A DNA stretch of 64,000 nt from Nocardiopsis listeri NBRC 13360. Lineage in GTDB: Bacteria > Actinomycetota > Actinomycetes > Streptosporangiales > Streptosporangiaceae. A program made the position numbers and the translations under genes. The stretch lies in the NCBI RefSeq assembly GCF_001570765.1, contig NZ_BCSH01000032.1, forward strand, positions 32,270-96,269. The letters run 5' to 3'. This document shows, piece by piece, positions 9,125 through 17,310 of this stretch. Position 1 is the first letter of the stretch; the number at the start of each line of letters is the position of its first letter. A model generated the notes under the pieces. That model was not told the origin of the DNA. It made no database searches and saw only the letters and a list, made by a program, of their open reading frames with translations.

Positions 9125-10395
9125 TCCTTCTCCCACTCGGGTGGCAGCGATCGGTGCTTACGCAGCGGCGAGCGGACCAGGAGCACCACGGGGATCGCCA
9201 TGATGACAACGCCGATCCACAGGGCCGTCGAGGTGGACCACACGGCTGCCATGGCTCCACCGATGAGCGCTCCCAATGGGAGCGTGCCTTGAGTCACGAC
9301 CCCGTTGGCAGCCGTCACCCTCGCCATGAACAGGGTGGATGTGACCCGGACTCGCAGCCCCGCGGCCGCGATGGCTCTGCCCACCACGACGAACCCGATG
9401 AGCATCTGGGCCGTGGCCACCAGCGGTACAGCGACTGCGGGAATGAGACCGGCCATGGGAGCGGCGACCACCGCCACAGGGGCGAGCGCGGAAAAGACCA
9501 TGGTCATGCGGATCTCACCGAAACGCCTCCGTAGACCGGGGGCGACCAGGGACGCGGTGATACCGGCCACGGCTCCCATGGTGGACAGCAGGCCGTACAT
9601 CCACGGTTCCATCCCGATGTCCCGCAACAGAAAGAGCGGCAAAACCGTGAGGATGACGCCGGCGCCCAGGTTGTTGAGCGCTGCCTGGGAGATCAACAAC
9701 CGCAGCAACGGCTGGCGCACCACGATCCGTAATCCTTCGACGATCTCCTGCCGAAGTCGACGCCGTCGCCCGTGCCTTCGGTCACCAGCGTCCTCATCGA
9801 CCCTGATGCTCCGTACAAGCAGAAGCGACACCAGGTGGAAGAACGAGGCCATCGCATACAGCAGGGGGGCCGCCACCACCTGCGTCAGAACGCCGGCCGT
9901 GCTCGGTGCCACGGCCTGGATGGTGCTTTTGGATGTTTGCAGCCGCGCGTTACCATCCGCGACACGCCGCTTCGTGATGATGAGCGGGAGGACGCTGATA
10001 TGAGACACGTCGAAGAACACACCCGCGACGCTGGTGGCGACCGCTACGACGAACAGGTGTGGGACAGTCAACCAGTCCAGCCAGTAGGCCACCGGGACGC
10101 TCGCGAAAGCCAGGGCATAGACGATCTCCGCGATGATCATCACGGTGCGTTTCGTCCAGCGATCGATCCAGGCCCCTGCGGGCAGACCAACGGCCAGGTA
10201 TCCGATCCTCGCGCACACGGCGATGAGGCCGATCTCCATCGGCCCCGCCTCCAGGAGGAGCACCGCGGTGATGGGAAGGGCGAACGCCGCGACCTCGGCC
10301 GCCGAGTAACGGAATCCGTCGGCGAACCACAGCCGCCGGAAACAAGGGTCTCGCATCACCTCTGACGTATCTTCACCACGCGATTCGGTCACCAT
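9121..10395 (-). CDS. MFS transporter, probable product exporter
   Basis: A 424-residue major facilitator protein with about twelve hydrophobic helices. The first cytoplasmic loop has the typical basic pattern after helix 2 (LPAGAWIDRWTKRTVM), close to the GxLaDrxGrr motif of drug and siderophore exporters. It overlaps the adenylation gene by seven bases and the methyltransferase by four. Within a biosynthetic operon it most likely exports the product or gives self-protection. Confidence 0.85.
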   Translation of the reverse strand: MVTESRGEDTSEVMRDPCFRRLWFADGFRYSAAEVAAFALPITAVLLLEAGPMEIGLIAVCARIGYLAVGLPAGAWIDRWTKRTVMIIAEIVYALAFASVPVAYWLDWLTVPHLFVVAVATSVAGVFFDVSHISVLPLIITKRRVADGNARLQTSKSTIQAVAPSTAGVLTQVVAAPLLYAMASFFHLVSLLLVRSIRVDEDAGDRRHGRRRRLRQEIVEGLRIVVRQPLLRLLISQAALNNLGAGVILTVLPLFLLRDIGMEPWMYGLLSTMGAVAGITASLVAPGLRRRFGEIRMTMVFSALAPVAVVAAPMAGLIPAVAVPLVATAQMLIGFVVVGRAIAAAGLRVRVTSTLFMARVTAANGVVTQGTLPLGALIGGAMAAVWSTSTALWIGVVIMAIPVVLLVRSPLRKHRSLPPEWEKE

Positions 10396-11957
10396 ACGAC
10401 TGAGACCCCTTCACCTCGAAGGGCGTTGGAGGAGAGCGCGAGTTCGGACAGACGGCGGCGGTCCGCTTTCCCGTTGCTGAGGGTGGGCCATGTGTCGGTA
10501 AGGGAGATAATGCGTTGAGGCACCATGTATGGAGGTAGGGCTGTACGGACGGCTTGTGCCAACAGCGTGAGCGCCTCGGCCTGAGCCGACGGCGCGGGTT
10601 GGACGAACACGGTGATCGTGTTGCCAAAGAGGGGGTCGGGCGCGGCCACCGCCACACAGGCTCCCACTCCTGGCAATCCCGTGATCACCTCTTCCACCTC
10701 GCCCAGCTCGATTCGGTGCCCGCGGGACTTGATCTGCTGGTCGTTACGGCCGATGAACACCAGGTCACCGTGGGCGTCGATTCGGACGTTGTCACCCGTC
10801 GCGTACCAGATACGACCATCGGGGGTGGCGACGAAGGCGTCGCGGTCGTCCCGTTCATCGATGTAGCCGGCCATGACCGTGTCACCGCGCACCAAGAGTT
10901 CACCGACCTCCCCCTCTGGCACCGGTCTCCGTCGTTCGTCAACGATGGAGAGCTCGACCTCAGGCAAGGCCCGCCCGATCGGAACCGGTTCATCAAGGGG
11001 ATGTCCGCTGCGCACTTCGTGGTAGGTACACACGTTGGTCTCGGTCGGCCCGTACAGATTCCACACCCGGATCGCGGGTATCGCCGCGCGCAGTGCGGCC
11101 ACATCCGGCGGGCGCACCACTTCCCCCGCCAGAGCGACCACCCTCAGCGACCGGATTCCGGCCACGAGTTCGGTCCCGCGACGGGTGAGCCAGGCGAGGG
11201 TGGACGGCACCGTGTACCAGACGGTCGCCCCCGCATCGCGACAGAATTCGGCGTATCCGGCGGGGAGCGGCGCCACCGACGGAGGTAGTACAGCCACCGC
11301 CGCTCCGACACGACAGGCACCGAAAAGGTCGAGGATCGATAGGTCGAAATGTAAGGGGGCCGAGTTCACGAGTACGTCGTCACCGGTCAGTTCGAGTTCC
11401 GACACGGCCCAATCCAAGAAAGCTCGAGCACTGGCGTGGGTGTGTACCACCCCTTTGGGTCGACCGGTGCTCCCCGAGGTATGCAGTACATACGCGATGT
11501 CCACGATGTGAGAAGATCGCGGGTCGGGTAGCGGAGCGAACCACAGGTCCTCGGTGATCGGCCTCGGTACCGTGATAGGGGACCAACGTAAATCCGGATC
11601 CGTTCGCTCCCAGACCTCGCGGGTCGGACCGTCGGCCAGGAGGGCTCTGGGTTTTTGCCCATTGATGATGGCGTCGTTCCGATCGCGCGGCGCCGACGCA
11701 TCGAGCGGCACGTAGCCCGCGCCGGCCCTGAGAATTCCATGCACGGCCGCGACGGCGGCCGCGGACTTGTGACCGTGCCAGGCGACACAATCTCCGTCGG
11801 TCACACCGTACGCGGCGAGCTCAACGGAGATCTTCTCCACCGCGGCGGTCAACCTCTCGTACGTGAGTACGCCACCCTCGTGGATCACCGCGACGCGGTC
11901 GCCGTGCTGTTCGGCGGCACGGCGCAGATCGCTCGCGAGAGCGCTCTCCCCCTTCAT
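10389..11957 (-). CDS. Stand-alone amino acid adenylation enzyme (prolyl-AMP ligase type)
   Basis: A 522-residue ANL-superfamily ligase carrying the NRPS adenylation core motifs in order: LHTSGSTGRPKGVVHTHAS (A3), LYGPTETN (A5), YATGDNVR (A7), KSRGHRIELGEVE (A8) and NGKADRRRL (A10, catalytic Lys). HFDLSILDLF and NLYGPTETNVCTY match what I remember of free-standing L-prolyl ligases such as PltF and RedM. Several pocket positions read D-L-L and L-V-C with the final Lys, which suggests proline or a related small amino acid; this needs modelling. ATG 11957 shares one base with the carrier-protein stop and follows GAAGGG; a TTG at 11963 is the alternative. Confidence 0.85.
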   Translation of the reverse strand: MKGESALASDLRRAAEQHGDRVAVIHEGGVLTYERLTAAVEKISVELAAYGVTDGDCVAWHGHKSAAAVAAVHGILRAGAGYVPLDASAPRDRNDAIINGQKPRALLADGPTREVWERTDPDLRWSPITVPRPITEDLWFAPLPDPRSSHIVDIAYVLHTSGSTGRPKGVVHTHASARAFLDWAVSELELTGDDVLVNSAPLHFDLSILDLFGACRVGAAVAVLPPSVAPLPAGYAEFCRDAGATVWYTVPSTLAWLTRRGTELVAGIRSLRVVALAGEVVRPPDVAALRAAIPAIRVWNLYGPTETNVCTYHEVRSGHPLDEPVPIGRALPEVELSIVDERRRPVPEGEVGELLVRGDTVMAGYIDERDDRDAFVATPDGRIWYATGDNVRIDAHGDLVFIGRNDQQIKSRGHRIELGEVEEVITGLPGVGACVAVAAPDPLFGNTITVFVQPAPSAQAEALTLLAQAVRTALPPYMVPQRIISLTDTWPTLSNGKADRRRLSELALSSNALRGEGVSVVW

Positions 11958-12202
11958 CAGCAACCCTTCGTGGCCAAGAACGCGCGCATCGCGCTGATAG
12001 AAGCGAAATTGCGCGGCAAGAGCTCTGCATCTCGGATGGGAACACCGAGTTGGTTTTCAAGTCGGGAGGCGACTTTGAGTACGGCGAGCGAATCCAGGAC
12101 CTGTTGCGTGATCAACTGTGTCTCATCGTCGCCGTCGAATGCAGGGGCGGCCTTGTGCACGGCCTCCCTGATGACAGTGAGCACTCCGTCGTCAACGGTC
12201 AC
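11957..12202 (-). CDS. Acyl/peptidyl carrier protein
   Basis: An 81-residue four-helix carrier protein. The phosphopantetheine site is Ser38 in QQVLDSLAVLKVA, the usual D-S-L motif. Translation starts at GTG 12202, overlapping the preceding dehydrogenase stop as GTGA. Lying between the adenylation enzyme and the dehydrogenase, it should hold the activated amino acid as a thioester for oxidation. Confidence 0.85.
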   Translation of the reverse strand: MTVDDGVLTVIREAVHKAAPAFDGDDETQLITQQVLDSLAVLKVASRLENQLGVPIRDAELLPRNFASISAMRAFLATKGC

Positions 12203-13356
12203 AGGCCAAGCCCTTCTGCGATGATCTTTGTTTGCATGTCGTCGGTCCCTGAGTAGAAACGGCTGGCCAACGCATCGTGAATCAACTGCGGAATCCCGGT
12301 GTCGGGCATCATGGCGTATCCGCCGTACACATCGGCCAGGCGGTTCGAAAGTGCGTTGAATTCACGGCTGACATGGAGTTTCGTCAAAGCGGCGCGTGCC
12401 TGGTCCAGTTCGTCCAGGTCCGCAGAGCCCGCTGTGGCACGCAGGACATCCTGTGCGGCGGCCAGGTGTAGAGCGGCGTCCACCAGCCGTTCCCGCACTG
12501 CGTCGTAAGTCGCGATCGGTCGGCCGAACTGGCTTCGTCGGCGAGCGTGTTCGACCGTGCGACGCAGCATCCCCGCCATGAGGCCCACTGCGGGCGCGAG
12601 GATGAAGGCCCGTTCGTGGCGCATTGCGTGCATCAGCACTGCGAACCCCGCACCCTCACCCCCCAGACAGGCCTGTTCGCCCACAGTCACGTCGGCCAAC
12701 CGGACCACAGCCGTCCGTGCTCCCGCCGGGCCGACGATCTCCGTAGCGGACCCTACGGAGAGGCCGGGGCTCGAACGCGGAACCAGGAAGGCCGACAAGG
12801 AGCCGTAGGAGTCGTGTTCGGAGGTACGCGCCAACACCAGGAAGAGATCGGCGGTGGGGGCATTGGTGACGAAGGTTTTGACACCGTTCAGACACCACCC
12901 CTCGGTGTCCGTGCGAACGGCGCGAGTCCGCATCGACATCACGTCGGATCCGGCCCCGTCCTCGGTCGCGCCGAAGGCTCCGCACACCTTTCCCGCCATC
13001 ATGTCCGGCAGGTAGGCCGCACGCTGTTCATCGGTACCGAAGGCGAGCAACGGTTCTTGACAGGCCCACAGATGTGCCGACATCGCGAACAGAAAACCAC
13101 CCAGCACGTTGTTCCCCGAGAGCACGGCCCCCTCCCCCGCTGTCTCGAACGCGCGACACGTGGCGAGGAACCCGGCTCCCGCACCGCCCTCTCCCCGCGC
13201 CACCGGTAGGGCCAGCAGGTCCAGGGCCGCACCTGAACGCCAACCCGACATATCAGGCGCCGCGGTGCCTGCCCAGGCGCGGACGCCGTCGAGCCAGTGG
13301 GCGAACTCCTCGGTCCCTGAAGGATCGAAGGCCCGAGGCGAAGACTGCAGAGTCAC
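12199..13356 (-). CDS. Acyl-CoA dehydrogenase-like flavoprotein (aminoacyl-carrier oxidase)
   Basis: About 385 residues with the acyl-CoA dehydrogenase fold: FGATEDGAGSDVMSMRT in the mid-domain flavin-binding region, RRRSQFGRPIATYDAVRERL, and the C-terminal YSGTDDMQTKIIAEGLG. The usual YEGT near the C-terminus reads YSGT, so a Glu at that position is missing, which fits carrier-protein substrates rather than fatty acyl-CoA. Its neighbours make a PltE/RedW-like role likely, oxidising an aminoacyl-carrier thioester (prolyl to pyrrolyl is the known case). GTG 13356 overlaps the GNAT stop as GTGA; GTG 13368 is possible. Confidence 0.82.
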   Translation of the reverse strand: MTLQSSPRAFDPSGTEEFAHWLDGVRAWAGTAAPDMSGWRSGAALDLLALPVARGEGGAGAGFLATCRAFETAGEGAVLSGNNVLGGFLFAMSAHLWACQEPLLAFGTDEQRAAYLPDMMAGKVCGAFGATEDGAGSDVMSMRTRAVRTDTEGWCLNGVKTFVTNAPTADLFLVLARTSEHDSYGSLSAFLVPRSSPGLSVGSATEIVGPAGARTAVVRLADVTVGEQACLGGEGAGFAVLMHAMRHERAFILAPAVGLMAGMLRRTVEHARRRSQFGRPIATYDAVRERLVDAALHLAAAQDVLRATAGSADLDELDQARAALTKLHVSREFNALSNRLADVYGGYAMMPDTGIPQLIHDALASRFYSGTDDMQTKIIAEGLGL

Positions 13357-13775
13357 ACCGTCTCCCACTTCAGGACGTCAAGGAACGGTTCGAACCCTCG
13401 ACGGGCGAATGACTCGGGCAGCCGATTCGCCGGAGCGAACACGACCACCTCGACATCCCGCCCCGCCCCCTTGTAGGCGACGAGCCATTCCAGGACGTCT
13501 TCCAATACATCGGTCCCCCTGAAGCGTGCACCGAGTTTGAACTCGTGCAACAGCAGACGAGGAGGGGTTCCCGGACGTAGGCGCCCAAGCTCGGTAAGGC
13601 CGAACACCGTAGCGATCTCCCCATCCGAATCCACCACGTGGTAGGTGGTCCCGGGTGGGCGACCGGTCGAGGACAGCCTGTGCTTCAGCTCCGCGAAGGC
13701 CGAGGTCTCATAGACCTCGCTGACGGCCTCGTAGTCATCGCCCCGAACCGGTCGAACAATCCGTCGCTCAGCCAC
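13353..13775 (-). CDS. GNAT-family acyltransferase
   Basis: A 140-residue protein with a GNAT-like plan: an N-terminal IVRPVRGDDYEAVSEVYE strand-helix, a central beta strand (RLLLHEFKLG), and a phosphopantetheine-binding turn at ARFRGTDVLEDVLEWL in the position of the R/QxxGxG/A motif, with the second Gly replaced. It ends with the usual ESFARRGFEPF. In this operon it may move an acyl group from the carrier protein to the peptide. GTG 13775 overlaps the preceding hydrolase-sulfur carrier gene by eight bases. Confidence 0.7.
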   Translation of the reverse strand: MAERRIVRPVRGDDYEAVSEVYETSAFAELKHRLSSTGRPPGTTYHVVDSDGEIATVFGLTELGRLRPGTPPRLLLHEFKLGARFRGTDVLEDVLEWLVAYKGAGRDVEVVVFAPANRLPESFARRGFEPFLDVLKWETV

Positions 13776-14790
13776 CGGCCACCGCCGACATGATCAGAAT
13801 TTTCGAGCCTCGTGCGACCTCGAAGTCCGTAGAACCCAGATCCCGCACATTGTCCTCATCGACATACATATTGACGAAGGGCAGGAGGTTTCCGGTGTCA
13901 TCCAGCAGGTGCTTGCGCAACTGCGGGTGCAAGCCGCCGATCTGGGCGAGCACGTGGGCGACGGCACCTCGCTGCACACCGAACCGAGAACGCCCGCCCG
14001 CAAACCGCGACAGCGCGGTGGACAGGACGACCTCCACTTCGTCTTCCTGACGGTGGCCTCCCAGCCAGTGCCGCAATGCGGTCCGAAGCTGGTCATCATA
14101 GTCGACGTCCCCGATGAAACCGTGCCCTCGGTCATTGCGCAGCATCACGGCACGAGCGGTGCCATCGCCCTTGAAGAACCGCATGATGGGCCGCAGGTGC
14201 TCCAGAGCGAAATACGAATCCCGTTCCGACACCAAGGCATGCATCCGATGCCGTGCCCCGTTTGCTCCCCAACCGGAGAGCACACTCGTGGTGGGTTCCG
14301 GCTCCCCCATGGAAGGCAGGTCCGCGAAGGGAAGGGCCTCCTGGCCCCACTGCGGCAGAACCCTCGGGTCGTTATGCGGTGAGACGACGAACGCGAGCCC
14401 ATCACGCCCCGAGCGGACGAGATGTCGGATCGCAGCGTACCCACCGGAGGAGAGCCCGTGCCAGACCGTGCTGCTCAAACCGTACTCGGCGATCAGCCTC
14501 TCCTGCAGAGAATGAATGCGGGGCATGAACTCATCCTCGCCCATGAGATACCAACCGCACGCCGAATCCCGAGTGAAACGGTGAATAGGGTCGGACACGA
14601 ACAGGCACACCGCATCCAGAGAACGCGCCCATGACCGACGGGCGAAGACCGGTGGCACCTGGGCCTCGATTCGACTAAACCCATGGAAGAAGACGTGCAG
14701 ATAAGGACTCGAAGGGGTTTCGGGTGCTTCCACAAGGTAATCGAGTAGATAACCTTGGGAATGTTCGATCTGATGAAGATCTGAGCGCAT
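13768..14790 (-). CDS. Alpha/beta hydrolase fused to a CysO/MoaD-like sulfur carrier ending in Gly-Gly
   Basis: A 340-residue fusion. Residues 1-245 resemble an alpha/beta hydrolase, with the nucleophile elbow HGLSSGGYAA (Ser114) and a late His in NDRGHGFIGD. Residues 251-340 form a complete ubiquitin-like sulfur-carrier domain with PFVNMYVDEDNVRDL and the exact C-terminal tail SAVAGG. This parallels mycobacterial CysO (FVNIYVNDEDVR, AVAGG). Such carriers are adenylated and thiocarboxylated on the terminal Gly by a MoeB/MoeZ-like E1; none is in the window. Next to YcaO and TfuA it is probably the dedicated sulfide source. Residues around 180-245 are poorly conserved to my eye. Confidence 0.85.
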   Translation of the reverse strand: MRSDLHQIEHSQGYLLDYLVEAPETPSSPYLHVFFHGFSRIEAQVPPVFARRSWARSLDAVCLFVSDPIHRFTRDSACGWYLMGEDEFMPRIHSLQERLIAEYGLSSTVWHGLSSGGYAAIRHLVRSGRDGLAFVVSPHNDPRVLPQWGQEALPFADLPSMGEPEPTTSVLSGWGANGARHRMHALVSERDSYFALEHLRPIMRFFKGDGTARAVMLRNDRGHGFIGDVDYDDQLRTALRHWLGGHRQEDEVEVVLSTALSRFAGGRSRFGVQRGAVAHVLAQIGGLHPQLRKHLLDDTGNLLPFVNMYVDEDNVRDLGSTDFEVARGSKILIMSAVAGG

Positions 14791-14802
14791 GTGTGTCCCT
14801 CT

Positions 14803-16155
14803 CTAACCCAGATAGTGACGGTCGAAACCACGTGGGATCACGGCGGGATAGAGCAACGGTCCACGCCGCGGAAGCACTTGCTCCTCACCATCCATCACGA
14901 CCAGTCCTCCCTTTTCGTGATCCGCCCGGACCATTCGAGGCAAGAAGGATGTGGAGTGTTCTCGGGCGATGGATTCCAGGCGGTGGGCCACCGATTCGTG
15001 TACCGCGACCGTCGGCCTGGTGACCTCATAGATGAACTCGCCTCTCACCACTTTCAACAGGGTACTGGGGACCCGGTCGGGAAGGGTGAGAGCGAAATAG
15101 CGCGGGCCCGTGCGCGGCAGTCCCCGGTCCAGCCAGGTCCGACCGAACGGGCGCAGGCTGCTGAACATGGCGAAGCTCCATTCGAGCTTCAGGCCGAACA
15201 CGACCAACAGCATATTGATGGTGAAACCGGTCACCATGGCCCAGTGGACCATTTCGGCACCGGGTGGGTGCCAGGCGTCGGGTGTACCGCTGTAAACCGC
15301 CGTTACGCTCAGCAATCCGAAAACGGCGCCCTTGAAAGCGTCGCAAGCGATCGTGTTCGGTGGCCTCGGTCCCGCCACGGTCCTACACAGGACGACCGCC
15401 AAGGTCACACTCGCGAGGACCAGGACCACGGCCAGGACATCGAACTGGACGTACACTCCCTGCGCCGGTGAGGCCAATGCACAGCACCACAGTGCCATGG
15501 CGACCACGGAAAAGGTGAAGTTACCCGAGATACCGAAGACCAAATGCATTGCAAGGGCCGCGAACAGACCTATATGGGACCACTCGCTGTCGAGCAAACC
15601 GACTCCGACCGCGACTTCCCACAAGATCACGATGAACGGCGTGGCGGTGAGCACGAATACGGGCAGCCGTACTCCGTGCAGCCGAGCATAGAAATCCGCG
15701 ATCAGGCGACCGGCACTGTTTCTCGTCCAAAGATAAGAGTGATTCACCTTGAACAGGGCGGCGGACAAGTACACCCCGGCCAACAAATCCCGTGCCACGA
15801 TCGCCTCGAAGCGCACCGGAAAGGCCACAATGAGCACCACCGCGACGACGCCGAGCCACACATGGTTGGCCAGGCGACGCTGAACGGAGAACAACCACAG
15901 CAGTACGAGGCAGGAGGCGACGATCCTGCCGAGGTCCGTGGAGAAGGCGGTCACCGCCGCCAAGGCGACAGGCAACGCCAGCACGGCGATACCGGCGTTG
16001 AGGGGGCGAGGCAGTCGTACACCCATCACCGGTGCGACGTTCTCCCATGCGTCGGACAGGCCACGAGCCCACAGGCGATCGATCTGATGGACGATCAAGG
16101 CGGCGATCACCAACGCCTCGGGGGCGAGCCACACGTGCGGCGCCACAGAAGTCAT
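14803..16155 (-). CDS. HTTM-domain membrane protein (SdpB / gamma-carboxylase-like)
   Basis: A 450-residue protein with many hydrophobic helices across residues 10-330 and a soluble C-terminal part. The pattern, including NHSYLWTRNSAGRLIADFYARLHG, resembles the HTTM domain shared by vitamin K-dependent gamma-carboxylase and the SdpB proteins of bacteriocin loci. The family call is from memory of the pattern. In this operon it could act on the peptide at the membrane, but no reaction can be assigned. ATG 16155 follows GAAGGG. Confidence 0.65.
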   Translation of the reverse strand: MTSVAPHVWLAPEALVIAALIVHQIDRLWARGLSDAWENVAPVMGVRLPRPLNAGIAVLALPVALAAVTAFSTDLGRIVASCLVLLWLFSVQRRLANHVWLGVVAVVLIVAFPVRFEAIVARDLLAGVYLSAALFKVNHSYLWTRNSAGRLIADFYARLHGVRLPVFVLTATPFIVILWEVAVGVGLLDSEWSHIGLFAALAMHLVFGISGNFTFSVVAMALWCCALASPAQGVYVQFDVLAVVLVLASVTLAVVLCRTVAGPRPPNTIACDAFKGAVFGLLSVTAVYSGTPDAWHPPGAEMVHWAMVTGFTINMLLVVFGLKLEWSFAMFSSLRPFGRTWLDRGLPRTGPRYFALTLPDRVPSTLLKVVRGEFIYEVTRPTVAVHESVAHRLESIAREHSTSFLPRMVRADHEKGGLVVMDGEEQVLPRRGPLLYPAVIPRGFDRHYLG

Positions 16156-16176
16156 CCCTTCGCCTTTCGCCCGGCC

Positions 16177-17310
16177 TCAATGCGCAAGGGTGCGACCTTC
16201 CGCCCATGCCAACCCCGGAGCGACCACCCGAACCACGCTGAAGAGTTCCGGGTGCGAGGACAGGTCGACGCACAGCGGTGCACGGCCGGTGGATGAAACC
16301 ACCCGGCCCGCCACCGTGGTGAGTTCGTCCTCCATGGTCATGAACCCCTCCTCGCAGCCGACCAAGGCCTGCTCCAGTGCGATCCCGTCCTCGGGCCGGC
16401 CGAACCCCGGATCCGCGGCCGAATCCACGATGAGATCCTGGTCCGAGGGGATGTCGTCCCGTGTGGCGGTGATCTCGGTGAGTCGACTCTGCACCGCTTC
16501 GGCGACCGCCCGGGACAGCGCGATGTGCGGATCAGAATGGCTGCCGGACCCCGCGCACACGATGGGAAAGAGCGGCGACCACACGCGCGTGGTGAAGGTG
16601 GGGACCCGGTGGCGGTTGGGTATGAAGGTGATCTCGTAGCTCACCGAGGCGGCGTCGAGGTGCCCCAGCAGATCCCGCAGATTCTTGTCCTCAACAGTCC
16701 GCGGATCAACCGGAAGACGATCCTCCCTTCCCCGTCCCGGAGCCAGTGCGTCTCGCTCTATCGCCTCGTACAGCGCATGCAAACATGCCTCGGTCCAGGT
16801 GTTTCCCGATGCAAGGCCAGTGCTTCCCGAACGGAGGATCCGCGGGTGCCAGAAATGTTCGCGACTGAAGGACAAGCGCACCGCGTCCGCGGGAACAGGT
16901 ACCCGCGCACCATCGACAAGGGAGATTCCTTCGGTCCAGGCCAGAGTGAACTCGTCCACTCGCGAAACATGGTCGGTGAGATTGAGGTCGCTCAACTCAT
17001 AAGGCAAGGACATGTTTTGGGCCGCGGCACGCCAGGTGGCGATGGTCGGCTGTTCGGCATGCCACAGCTCGATCGATTCCATGACGGCGGACAATTTGGC
17101 CAGCAACGGTGTCGCTCCCTTGCCCTGCGACACGGCAAGGGTCTCCGACGAGGGACGAACCGCCAGCATGACCGGTATTCCGATGGTGTCCAGGCGGGTC
17201 ACGTCGGCGACGCGGGTGATACCGAACCGACGAAGGAGAGGTTCGACCCTCGACCAGGTCACTTCCGGCGCCACCTCTCGGTGGGTTCCGGGAAGGATCG
17301 GTTCAGGCAC
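16177..17310 (-). CDS. YcaO-domain ATP-dependent peptide-modifying enzyme
   Basis: A 377-residue YcaO protein with all ATP-site motifs: SQGKGATPLLAKLSAVMES, STGLASGNTWTEACLHALYE with IERDA, and AGSGSHSDPHIALSRAVAEA. YcaO enzymes phosphorylate a backbone amide oxygen and let a nucleophile attack: Cys/Ser/Thr side chains give azolines, and external sulfide gives thioamides. The C-terminus lacks the Pro-rich PxPxP tail of many azoline-forming YcaOs. It overlaps TfuA by eight bases (GTG start), and a YcaO-TfuA pair is the hallmark of thioamidation, which I take as its likely reaction. No RRE or E1-like partner gene is seen. Confidence 0.92.
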   Translation of the reverse strand: MPEPILPGTHREVAPEVTWSRVEPLLRRFGITRVADVTRLDTIGIPVMLAVRPSSETLAVSQGKGATPLLAKLSAVMESIELWHAEQPTIATWRAAAQNMSLPYELSDLNLTDHVSRVDEFTLAWTEGISLVDGARVPVPADAVRLSFSREHFWHPRILRSGSTGLASGNTWTEACLHALYEAIERDALAPGRGREDRLPVDPRTVEDKNLRDLLGHLDAASVSYEITFIPNRHRVPTFTTRVWSPLFPIVCAGSGSHSDPHIALSRAVAEAVQSRLTEITATRDDIPSDQDLIVDSAADPGFGRPEDGIALEQALVGCEEGFMTMEDELTTVAGRVVSSTGRAPLCVDLSSHPELFSVVRVVAPGLAWAEGRTLAH

